DNA of 22,849 nucleotides from an uncultured Eubacterium sp. (GTDB lineage: Bacteria > Bacillota > Clostridia > Lachnospirales > Lachnospiraceae): NCBI GenBank assembly GCA_910586045.1, contig CAJUIH010000040.1:2239-25087 (forward strand), read 5' to 3'. The translations under genes were made by a program, and so were the position numbers. Of this stretch, positions 1 to 6,814 are shown piece by piece. The notes beneath the pieces were generated by a model. It was not told the origin of the DNA. It did not search any database and saw nothing but the letters and a program-made list of their open reading frames with translations. The first letter of the stretch is position 1. Each line of letters starts with the position of its first letter.

Positions 1-705
1 TTTTTCTGTCCCTTTTTCCGCCTCTTTCGCCGGTTTTGTTTTCTTTGCCTTTTTTTCCCTGCCCTTACGTTCTTCCTGCGTCTGGTCTGCTTCTGCCTGC
101 TGCGCTTCGTCCGGTTCTTGGTTTGCCGCTCCCAGCAACGCGTCCGCAAGCGCTTCCTCCAGTTTTTCCTTATTTTGGCGCAATTCTTTATTGACTGCCT
201 GTAATTCCCGCCGTTCCTGCTCGCTTAAACGCAGCATTTCCTCAAACTGTCGGTTTTTTTCTTCGGCTACTTTTGCGCTGTTTGACAGCAGTTTATGCTT
301 TTCTTCCAAATCCTGCAGTTCTTTTTCCAACTGCCGCTCCCGGTCTGTTTTCTGGTTGCGCTCCCTGCAGGCATGGTCTAATTTTTCCTGCAGTTCTTCT
401 ACCCGCATCTGCGTATCTACCAGTTCATGCTTGAGTTCAAACAGATCTTTTTCCGCCTTTTTATAGTTTTCTTCCGCGTTCTCGAACTGTGCCTTTGCTT
501 TGAAATAGTCGTCCGCAATATTTAGTTGGATCATAATAGACTTGATATCATTTGAAGTCTTGCGGTATTCTTCCCGGTCGGTAATTTCGGAAATCTTGGC
601 ATTGATATAGGATGCAACGCTTTGAAGATACCCCTCTTCCTCATATCCGCTCACTTTGCATACTTTTCCAGCTATCATTACATCCGTACTTTTTTTTTCT
701 GCCAT
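1..705 (-). CDS. zapA: Cell division protein ZapA with long coiled-coil extension (3' end outside window)
   Basis: ZapA promotes bundling of FtsZ filaments at the division site. The reading frame is open for 235 codons from an ATG at 703-705 to the left edge without a stop, so the C-terminus is missing. The first ~75 residues have the ZapA pattern: a beta strand (TDVMIAGKVCKV), a short loop, then helices with YLQSVASYINAKI and IQLNIADDYFKA. Residues ~75-195 are almost continuous charged heptad-like helix (Glu, Lys, Gln, Leu rich). The end visible here is a Lys/Glu/Ala-rich tail. A classical ZapA is about 85-110 residues, so this is a much longer form. AGGGGAG lies about 9 bases before the ATG, and a strong sigma-A-type promoter lies between it and ruvB. 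ZapA assignment is confident; the role of the extension is unknown. Confidence 0.85.
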   Translation of the reverse strand, partial: MAEKKSTDVMIAGKVCKVSGYEEEGYLQSVASYINAKISEITDREEYRKTSNDIKSIMIQLNIADDYFKAKAQFENAEENYKKAEKDLFELKHELVDTQMRVEELQEKLDHACRERNQKTDRERQLEKELQDLEEKHKLLSNSAKVAEEKNRQFEEMLRLSEQERRELQAVNKELRQNKEKLEEALADALLGAANQEPDEAQQAEADQTQEERKGREKKAKKTKPAKEAEKGTEK

Positions 706-752
706 GTTTTCGTACTCCCCTTAATTTCTGCGTAGCAATTCTATCTTGTTTT

Positions 753-781
753 ATTATACTGGCTTTTATAAGGAAAAACAA
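753..781 (-). promoter_or_regulatory. Sigma-A-type promoter of zapA
   Basis: On the minus strand, TTGTTT (776-781) and a perfect TATAAT (753-758) are separated by exactly 17 bases. The -10 box lies about 48 bases upstream of the zapA ATG and the -35 box starts just after the ruvB stop codon. zapA can therefore be transcribed independently of ruvAB, although no terminator separates them. Confidence 0.75.
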
Positions 782-784
782 CCA

Positions 785-1777
785 TTATTTTCCAATTCCA
801 AAGTGTTTATAGGCAAGGTCTGTCGCCGTACGCCCTTTCGGCGTCCGATTGATCAGCCCGTTTTGTACTAAAAACGGCTCGTATACATCCTCTATCGTCC
901 CCGGGTCTTCCCCGATCGACGCCGCGAGCGTATCCAGCCCGACCGGACCGCCTGCAAATTTATTGATAATCGTAAAAAGGATGCTGCGGTCGTTCTGATC
1001 CAGCCCCATTTTGTCCACTTCCAGCAAGTCCAGGGAAAACGCGGCTACCTCTTTTGTAATTCTGCCGTCATATTTGACTTGCGCGAAATCACGCACCCGC
1101 TTGAGCAGACGGTTGGCAAGGCGAGGTGTTCCGCGCGAACGGCGGGCAAGCTCGTAGGCTCCGTCCCCATCGATTTCCACTTCCAGTTTATCCGCGGAAC
1201 GCAGGATAATTGTCTGCAGCTCGGATACGGTATAAAATTCGAGATGGTGGATTACTCCAAAGCGGTCCCGCAGCGGCGCTGACAAAAGCCCTGCCCTTGT
1301 CGTGGCCCCTACCAGGGTAAAATGCGGCAGATCCAGGCGGATAGAACGCGCCGTAGCCCCTTTTCCAATCATAATGTCAATCGCATAATCTTCCATAGCC
1401 GGATACAGCACTTCTTCTACTTGGCGGTTTAAACGGTGGATTTCATCTACAAACAGGACATCCCCCTCCTGCAGTCCGCTTAAAATCGCCGCCATCTCCC
1501 CTGGCTTTGCGATGGCAGGCCCGGAGGTGATCTTCATATGCGTCCCCATTTCATTTGCGATAATCCCGGATAAAGTCGTCTTGCCAAGCCCCGGCGGGCC
1601 GAAAAACAGCACATGGTCCAGGGCTTCCCCTCTCTGTTTTGCCGCTTCAATATAGATTTTCAGATTTTTCTTTGCTTTCTCCTGCCCGATATATGCGTCC
1701 AGTGTCTGGGGGCGGAGATTTTTTTCTACAGACAGATCCTCCTCCTGAATCTGTGTGGAGATGACTCGATTTTCCAT
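785..1777 (-). CDS. ruvB: Holliday junction branch migration ATPase RuvB
   Basis: RuvB is the hexameric AAA+ motor that, with RuvA, drives branch migration of Holliday junctions in recombinational repair. Numbered from the chosen ATG (330 aa), the protein shows Walker A GPPGLGKT at 60-67, Walker B with DE at 111-112, sensor 1 GATTR near 157-161, the LRDRFG arginine-finger region near 169-174, and a C-terminal winged-helix region ending near GRTATDLAYKHFG. Length fits the family. The frame extends upstream to a TTG at 1801, but the ATG at 1775-1777 has AAGGAAA in front of it and gives the usual N-terminus, so I chose it. ruvA lies 43 bases upstream on the same strand, so the two are probably co-transcribed. 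Confidence 0.97.
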   Translation of the reverse strand: MENRVISTQIQEEDLSVEKNLRPQTLDAYIGQEKAKKNLKIYIEAAKQRGEALDHVLFFGPPGLGKTTLSGIIANEMGTHMKITSGPAIAKPGEMAAILSGLQEGDVLFVDEIHRLNRQVEEVLYPAMEDYAIDIMIGKGATARSIRLDLPHFTLVGATTRAGLLSAPLRDRFGVIHHLEFYTVSELQTIILRSADKLEVEIDGDGAYELARRSRGTPRLANRLLKRVRDFAQVKYDGRITKEVAAFSLDLLEVDKMGLDQNDRSILFTIINKFAGGPVGLDTLAASIGEDPGTIEDVYEPFLVQNGLINRTPKGRTATDLAYKHFGIGK

Positions 1778-1820
1778 AGCCGCGGCTTTCCTTTCTTTCA
1801 ATGTTAGGAACTGGCGCTAA

Positions 1821-2435
1821 TTAAAGCATGGACATATTTTTTAACGCCTGCTTTAACAGCGCTTCCACTTCCATATCCGGCGTGATCGTAATACCGCTCA
1901 AAACTTTCAGCGCTTCCGTCGACGAATAGCCAAGCGCGGTCAGCGCCATGACCGCTTCCGATTTGATTCCGGCCAGGTCCTCCTGTGCGGGCGTTTCTCC
2001 TGCCTGCGCAAATGTTTGCGCAAATGTTTCTTCAAAACTGATTTTGTCTTTTAATTCCAAAATCAGGCGTCTGGCTGTTTTAAGCCCAACCCCGGGCGAT
2101 TTGGCAATCGTTTTGGCATCCTCGCCGAGTACGGCAAACCGCAGCTCGTCGGCGGTCATTACGGATAGAATCGCAAGCGCCCCTTTCGGCCCGATCCCGG
2201 ACACGCCGAGCAGCAGTTTAAAAACCTGCAGGTCGTCTTTGGTCAAAAAGCCAAACAGCGTCATCGCATCTTCACGGACCTGGAGCCATGTATGTATTTT
2301 TACCGGCTGTCCGATGCCTGGAAGCCGGTCTAATACCTGGCCGGATACAAAAATCTGCCAGCCGATGCCGGATACGTCTACGACGATGCTCTCCTGCGAC
2401 TGGTCCGCCAGGATACCTTTGATATATGAAATCAT
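1821..2435 (-). CDS. ruvA: Holliday junction DNA helicase subunit RuvA
   Basis: RuvA binds four-way DNA junctions as a tetramer and loads RuvB. The 204-residue product has the N-terminal OB-fold (starting MISYIKGILADQ), the domain II tandem helix-hairpin-helix motifs (LLGVSGIGPKGALAIL and SPGVGLKTARRLILELK), an acidic/Ala/Glu/Gln linker around 140-155, and a small C-terminal three-helix domain (AVMALTALGYSSTEALKVL) that contacts RuvB. Length and domain order are normal. AAAGGGG is placed about 8 bases before the ATG. The Gx-transporter gene ends 15 bases upstream, so ruvA is likely read through from that cluster and coupled to ruvB. Confidence 0.97.
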   Translation of the reverse strand: MISYIKGILADQSQESIVVDVSGIGWQIFVSGQVLDRLPGIGQPVKIHTWLQVREDAMTLFGFLTKDDLQVFKLLLGVSGIGPKGALAILSVMTADELRFAVLGEDAKTIAKSPGVGLKTARRLILELKDKISFEETFAQTFAQAGETPAQEDLAGIKSEAVMALTALGYSSTEALKVLSGITITPDMEVEALLKQALKNMSML

Positions 2436-2450
2436 AGATTTTCCCCTTTG

Positions 2451-2942
2451 CTACAACATATGCCCCGGCGGCAGGCGGAGCAGCACCTCCTGTGCCGCGA
2501 TCCCAATTAAGATCCCGGTAACGGTTCCCGCAGCGAACAGTACCGGAAAATAGTAGAATAAATTTGCGTTTTCTACAACCGCCGCCGCTACTATAATCTG
2601 GCCAAGGTTATGCGCAATGCCGCCGACCGCGCTGACGGATATAACCTTAAATTTGCCCGTGCGTTTTAGAAGCGCCATACAAAACAGGCTGCACGCCCCG
2701 CCTGCCAGGCTGTATAAAATACCAAACAAGTTGCCGAATAAAAACCCGCAAAGAATGATTCGCAGAATCGAAACGGCCGCCGCGGACGCTGTGTCCATAT
2801 AATAGAGCGCAATCAATATTACAATATTCGTAAGGCCCAGTTTTACGCCCGGGATTCCAAACGAAAACGGGATCAGCGATTCGATATAGCTGCATATGAG
2901 CGCAAGCGACAAAAATAAACCTAGATGCGCGGTTTTTTTCAT
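2451..2942 (-). CDS. Gx transporter family membrane protein (heptaprenyl diphosphate synthase component I-like)
   Basis: A 163-residue, very hydrophobic protein with about five membrane segments. Conserved-looking patches are FSFGIPGVKLGLTNIV near the N-terminus, LCGFLFGNLFGILYSLAGG in the middle, and VGGIAHNLGQI. These fit the small membrane family annotated both as 'Gx transporter' and as 'heptaprenyl diphosphate synthase component I', which resembles ECF-type substrate-binding (S) components; the true substrate is not established. It sits 18 bases after the NusG-domain-II gene, a common pairing in clostridia. AAGGAG and GGGAGC precede the ATG at 2940-2942. Family assignment is good; function is uncertain. 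Confidence 0.8.
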   Translation of the reverse strand: MKKTAHLGLFLSLALICSYIESLIPFSFGIPGVKLGLTNIVILIALYYMDTASAAAVSILRIILCGFLFGNLFGILYSLAGGACSLFCMALLKRTGKFKVISVSAVGGIAHNLGQIIVAAAVVENANLFYYFPVLFAAGTVTGILIGIAAQEVLLRLPPGHML

Positions 2943-2960
2943 GCTCCCACAACTCCTTCC

Positions 2961-3374
2961 TTAGCGCGCGACGGAATCAAATGCGGCTTTCCCTCCCGTG
3001 ACTTCCACCACAATTTTATTCGGCAGGCACACAATCGTCTCCCCTTGCTTGGAAACCGCGTTGTGCTGTACACAGAGCTTGTCCGGACAATCTGCCTGCA
3101 CCATGCGCGCGCTGCCGCCGGAAATAAGCAGCGTATTTGTAACCGGGCCGTCCAAAGAAATCGCAACCTGCGCTTCTTTAGACAAAGGATAGGTTCCATA
3201 GAGCTGCCCGTCCACGGTAATACGGACCTCGGCGCCTTCTCTTGCCCGGGCGCGCACGAACCATATGCCCGCGGACCCGGCTAACAGCAACAGCGCAAGC
3301 AGCAGCAAGTCCGTCTTTGTCATCCGCTTTACCGGCGGCTTATGTCTGTAGAGCGTCGTCTGCGATTGTCCCAT
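2961..3374 (-). CDS. Membrane-anchored NusG domain II protein
   Basis: A single N-terminal membrane helix (TDLLLLALLLLAGSAGIWFV) is followed by an extracytoplasmic beta-rich domain with CPDKLC and a later IVCLPNKIVVEV segment, the hallmark pattern of the NusG domain II family. Despite the name these are not transcription factors; they are exported small domains of unknown function. The start is uncertain. ATG 3372-3374 (137 aa) has AGGGGA 11 bases upstream and overlaps the end of miaB by 35 bases. ATG 3321-3323 (120 aa, MTKTDLLLL) has only a weak GGTAAAG but gives the more typical short N-terminus. The gene is followed after 18 bases by the Gx transporter. Confidence 0.8.
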   Translation of the reverse strand: MGQSQTTLYRHKPPVKRMTKTDLLLLALLLLAGSAGIWFVRARAREGAEVRITVDGQLYGTYPLSKEAQVAISLDGPVTNTLLISGGSARMVQADCPDKLCVQHNAVSKQGETIVCLPNKIVVEVTGGKAAFDSVAR

Positions 3375-4818
3375 AATAATAAAATCCCCTGCATTCTTCC
3401 AGCCGCACCTGCACCAGCCTCCCAACGAGTTCTTTCGCACCGGGCAGATGGACGGTCGCATGATTGTCCAGTTTGCCTGTTACAAGCGCAGGGTCTTGGT
3501 CATTTACGCTTTCTACCAGCACCGTTTGGATGCTGCCGGTCAAACGGCCTGCTTTTGCCGCGGAAAGCTCCTGAACCGTTTTTAACAGACGGTCGAACCG
3601 GTCTTTTACGACAGACGCTTCGACCTGCCCCTCCATGGACGCAGCGGGCGTTCCGGTACGTCTGGAATAAATAAATGTATAGGCGCTGTCAAAACCGACG
3701 GTCTTTACTACACGCAAAGTTTCCTGAAAGTCTTCTTCTGTTTCCCCCGGAAACCCTACAATCAGATCGGTCGTCAGCGCGAGATCCGGCATAGACCCGC
3801 GGATTTTTTCGACCAGCTCCAAATACTGCGTTTGGCTGTAATGGCGGTTCATGGCCTTTAAAATCCTGGAACTGCCGGACTGTAACGGCAAATGCAGATG
3901 CCTGCAGATTTTTTTGGATGCGCACATGACGTCTATTAATTCATCGGAAAGGTCTTTGGGATGTGAGGTCATAAAACGGATCCGCCTGATCCCGTCGATT
4001 TTTTCGACCTCCTGCAAAAGCTGCGCGAACGTCATCGGATGGGCCAGCGTCTTTCCATAGGAATTGACATTCTGCCCCAAGAGCATGACCTCTACCACAC
4101 CGTCCATGGCCAGGCGTTTGATTTCCTGCAAAATATCCTGCGGTTCCCGGCTTTTTTCCCTGCCGCGGACATACGGTACGATACAATAGCTGCAGAAATT
4201 GTTGCAGCCAAACATAATATTGACCCCGGACTTAAACGGGTACTTACGCTGCGCCGGAAGATCCTCCACGATCTGGTCCGTCCCTTCCCATACCTCGACA
4301 ACCATTCCGTCCGTTTCCAGGGACCGCGCCAGCAGTTCGGCAAACCGGTACAGATTATGCGTGCCAAAAATCAGGTTTACGAAACGGTAACTTTTCTTTA
4401 ATTTTTCCACTACGCCAGGCTCCTGCATCATACAGCCGCACAATGCGATGCGCATGGCCGGATTTTTCTTTTTCAGACTATGTAAATATCCAAGCCTGCC
4501 GTATACCCTGTTATTTGCGTTTTCCCGCACCGTACACGTATTATAAATCACAAAATCCGCCTGCTCGCTGTCGGATGCTTCCAGACCGGCCGCTTCTAAA
4601 ATCCCGGCCAGTTTTTCACTGTCTCTGGCATTCATCTGACAGCCAAACGTTTCCGTATGGAATGTCATCCGCCGCCCTAGCCGCTGTTCTTCTTTTTTTA
4701 CGGCCCGCCGGCATTTTTCCATAAAATAATACTGTCTGGCAGGCTCTTTTGCCGGCGGTTCTTGGTTCCTTTCGATTTCTTCCGGATGGATTTCTTCCAG
4801 ATTGTTTTCCTGTTCCAT
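3340..4818 (-). CDS. miaB: tRNA-2-methylthio-N6-dimethylallyladenosine synthase MiaB
   Basis: MiaB is a radical-SAM methylthiotransferase that adds a methylthio group to i6A37 of tRNAs reading UNN codons. The 492-residue protein has an N-terminal UPF0004 domain with the auxiliary Fe-S cysteines C60 (ETFGCQMN), C95 (NTCTVREN) and C129 (CGCM), the radical-SAM triad CxxxCxxC at C205, C209 and C212, and a C-terminal TRAM domain (~424-485). The first ~45 residues are an acidic/Pro extension common in clostridial MiaB. The ATG at 4816-4818 is preceded by AGCAGGAAACA. The 5-formyl-THF cyclo-ligase gene ends 25 bases upstream, and the NusG-domain-II start probably lies inside its last codons, suggesting translational coupling. 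Confidence 0.97.
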   Translation of the reverse strand: MEQENNLEEIHPEEIERNQEPPAKEPARQYYFMEKCRRAVKKEEQRLGRRMTFHTETFGCQMNARDSEKLAGILEAAGLEASDSEQADFVIYNTCTVRENANNRVYGRLGYLHSLKKKNPAMRIALCGCMMQEPGVVEKLKKSYRFVNLIFGTHNLYRFAELLARSLETDGMVVEVWEGTDQIVEDLPAQRKYPFKSGVNIMFGCNNFCSYCIVPYVRGREKSREPQDILQEIKRLAMDGVVEVMLLGQNVNSYGKTLAHPMTFAQLLQEVEKIDGIRRIRFMTSHPKDLSDELIDVMCASKKICRHLHLPLQSGSSRILKAMNRHYSQTQYLELVEKIRGSMPDLALTTDLIVGFPGETEEDFQETLRVVKTVGFDSAYTFIYSRRTGTPAASMEGQVEASVVKDRFDRLLKTVQELSAAKAGRLTGSIQTVLVESVNDQDPALVTGKLDNHATVHLPGAKELVGRLVQVRLEECRGFYYYGTIADDALQT

Positions 4819-4843
4819 TGTTTCCTGCTTTCTTTTTCGTTTT

Positions 4844-5437
4844 TTATACGCTTAAAATCCCGCGTTCACTTATCAGATACGCCATTTTTTGATCCCATGC
4901 AGCCATCGGCAGGCATCCGGCAATCTGGCATTCATACGCGCACCCGGCTAAAACGGTCTCTTTATCCGCAAAATAACGGTCATAGTATCCCCTGCCATAG
5001 CCAATCCTGGCGCCTTTACGGTCAAACGCCGTTCCCGGGACAAAACAAAGATCCGGTTCCCAGGCAATCGGCTGCCTGTGCGCGCTGTCCGGTTCCATAA
5101 TCTGAAAGCTGCCCGCGCGTAATTCCCCAAGGTCACAAACCTCATAAAACCGCATCGTTTTTCCGGTTACTTTTGGAAACGCAATGTGTTTTTTTTGTAC
5201 AAGGGCGTCTTTTATCACCGCAAGCAAGGACACTTCCTTTCCGAGCGGATAATAAAAAAGAACCGCGTCCGCATCCTGATACAGCTTCCAATGGAGAATA
5301 TGCGCGCAAATTTCCCCGGATTTTCGCTCTGTAAGCCGAAGCGGCATCGCTTCGCGCCGGGCTTTATAAAAGGCCCGAAACTGGTTTCTAATCTGCCTAT
5401 TGTCTCTAACCTGTTTATTCTGCCTAATGTTTTCCAT
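4844..5437 (-). CDS. 5-formyltetrahydrofolate cyclo-ligase
   Basis: This enzyme converts 5-formyl-THF to 5,10-methenyl-THF using ATP, returning the storage form to the one-carbon pool. Diagnostic features are the basic N-terminal stretch NRQIRNQFRAFYKARREAM, FYYPLGKEVSLL, and the C-terminal RIGYGRGYYDRYF signature that binds the nucleotide and substrate. From the ATG at 5435-5437 it is 197 residues, typical of the family. The frame continues to an upstream TTG (5458), but the ATG has GGTGAAAAAT in front of it. It overlaps the DUF896 gene by 14 bases, which indicates coupled translation. Confidence 0.93.
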   Translation of the reverse strand: MENIRQNKQVRDNRQIRNQFRAFYKARREAMPLRLTERKSGEICAHILHWKLYQDADAVLFYYPLGKEVSLLAVIKDALVQKKHIAFPKVTGKTMRFYEVCDLGELRAGSFQIMEPDSAHRQPIAWEPDLCFVPGTAFDRKGARIGYGRGYYDRYFADKETVLAGCAYECQIAGCLPMAAWDQKMAYLISERGILSV

Positions 5438-5636
5438 ATTTTTCACCAAGATTGACAATCGTGCCGTCTTCCATCTGCAGATCGATCTGGTTTAACTGGT
5501 TTTTGATGCTGCCCTTAACCGCCGCGATATACTGCTGGCGCAGCATCTGCTGTTCCTTTTTTTCCGCTTCGGTTAAGCCTTCGGCTTTTGATTTATGATA
5601 TAATTCGTTAATTCGGCTGATATTTAAGTCTGGCAT
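5424..5636 (-). CDS. DUF896 (YnzC/UPF0291-like) small protein
   Basis: A 70-residue protein beginning MPDLNISRINELYHKSK, with KAEGLTEAEKKEQQMLRQQY, then a short C-terminal part with IDLQMEDG. This matches the DUF896 family, small two-helix proteins of unknown function, some of which are linked to the SOS response in Bacillus. The ATG at 5634-5636 has an excellent AGGGAGGGG site about 6 bases upstream; the longer frame starting at a TTG (5672) would overlap the previous gene and lacks such a site. It lies 28 bases after the PIN-domain gene and overlaps the cyclo-ligase gene. Confidence 0.88.
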   Translation of the reverse strand: MPDLNISRINELYHKSKAEGLTEAEKKEQQMLRQQYIAAVKGSIKNQLNQIDLQMEDGTIVNLGEKYGKH

Positions 5637-5664
5637 GCCGCCCCTCCCTGTTCTTTGCCGCGCG

Positions 5665-6780
5665 TCAGGCAATTTTATGGATTACTTTTACCAACGGCTT
5701 TAGCGTGCGGTAATATTTCTGCCGCAGTTTTCGGTCAAATTTCTGATCGAAATCCTGCTTGATCCCTTTTAAATCGTCCTTTCCATGGCTAACAATAATT
5801 TCATACGCCGCCCTTGCCCCGTCCGGATCCAAGCCTTTTACCTGCAGCGCCGTTGTAACCAGGTGGATCCCGCGCACAGACGCGTCGTTTTGATAATATA
5901 CGGAAAGTTCGCTGCGCAGCTTTGCGTCTTTTTTAAATCCGCAATACCATACCCTGCCGTCCTGCGTACCTAAAATCGCGGACGCGATGCAATACCAACT
6001 GCTTAAATCCGTCGTCGGCACACACTTGGCAATGTCCGCCATAACCTGCTGCATGGCAGACCGTTTGTCATTTTCCGCCTGCTGTGCGCAAACTGCCTGC
6101 TTGCCTGCCTGTTTTGCTTTCTGCTGCTGTTTTACAGACGGTTGTGCGCTTTCTTGTTTCGCCGTTTTCTTCTTTTTGACTGCCTGCGCTGCCTGTCTGC
6201 CCGTTTTCTTCTTTTGCGCTCCCTGTGTTTCCTGTCCCGCTTTTTGCTTCTTTTGCAATGCCTGCGTGCCGTTTGGTCCGTCCGCTGGTACGGGCTGGTT
6301 TCCCGCTGTTTGCGTTTTTTGTTTACGTTTAGCTTTTTTGTTCTGCTTGTTTGCTTTGTCTTGCTTGTTTGCTTTGTCTTGCTTGCTTCCTTTGTTCTGC
6401 TTTTTTTGATCATTCGGCTTCTTTTCAGAAAGCGCGAAACCTTTCGTACGAATCTCAATCCCCCTGCTTTTCCAAAAATCCACCGTCTCCTGATAATCCG
6501 TATCGTTGGAATAAATACAATAAGACGCTTTCGGATGCTTTGCGATTAAATAAGACAGCACCCCAATAAGCTGGTAATCCAGCGCGTTGTTTCCGGCTGC
6601 GCATTCCAGCCAGACGATTTTTGGATTATGTACCTGTTTGATCAGATATTTCTCCAGATGGTTTGAGTGATGTTCTGTATAAAAGGAGATGATGTGGTCT
6701 TTCTTGCCGGCTTGATCCGGCAGGTCCAACCACCTGTCCCCTACATTTTCCGTGTCTATTAAATAATATTTTCTTTTCAA
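5665..6780 (-). CDS. PIN/NYN-like putative RNase with Lys/Gln-rich linker and unrecognised C-terminal domain
   Basis: Residues 1-118 look like a PIN/NYN nuclease fold: a hydrophobic strand into YLIDTENVG (acidic D9, E11), an ALDYQLIGVLSYL helix with D68, and YSNDTDYQETVDFWKSRGI with D93 and D95, the usual spacing of metal-binding acids. Residues ~119-245 are low complexity (Lys, Gln, Ala, Asn), including the near-repeat KQDKANKQDKANKQ, and are probably disordered and nucleic-acid binding. Residues ~245-371 form a folded-looking domain (SSWYCIASAILGTQ, VWYCGFKKDAKL) that I do not recognise, ending in a basic helix. The start is a TTG at 6778-6780, supported by AAAGGA 8 bases upstream and by the first PIN strand lying directly after it. 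Nuclease activity is inferred. Confidence 0.75.
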   Translation of the reverse strand: MKRKYYLIDTENVGDRWLDLPDQAGKKDHIISFYTEHHSNHLEKYLIKQVHNPKIVWLECAAGNNALDYQLIGVLSYLIAKHPKASYCIYSNDTDYQETVDFWKSRGIEIRTKGFALSEKKPNDQKKQNKGSKQDKANKQDKANKQNKKAKRKQKTQTAGNQPVPADGPNGTQALQKKQKAGQETQGAQKKKTGRQAAQAVKKKKTAKQESAQPSVKQQQKAKQAGKQAVCAQQAENDKRSAMQQVMADIAKCVPTTDLSSWYCIASAILGTQDGRVWYCGFKKDAKLRSELSVYYQNDASVRGIHLVTTALQVKGLDPDGARAAYEIIVSHGKDDLKGIKQDFDQKFDRKLRQKYYRTLKPLVKVIHKIA

Positions 6781-6814
6781 AATAAAAATCCTTTCGTGTG
6801 GCTGCGCATTCCCG

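Noticed and set aside
1948..2553. 201-codon open frame on the plus strand across ruvA
   Set aside because: It is antisense to ruvA, low complexity in Ser/Pro/Ala, and has no family match; the ruvA frame explains the region.
6340..6400. Short tandem-like repeats resembling a CRISPR or minisatellite
   Set aside because: They are in-frame codons of the Lys/Gln/Asn linker (KQDKANKQ), with no spacers or regular palindromic repeat.
5987..6409. Cys/Phe-rich open frame on the plus strand inside the PIN gene
   Set aside because: It is the complement of the Lys/Gln-rich linker codons, an artefact of low complexity.
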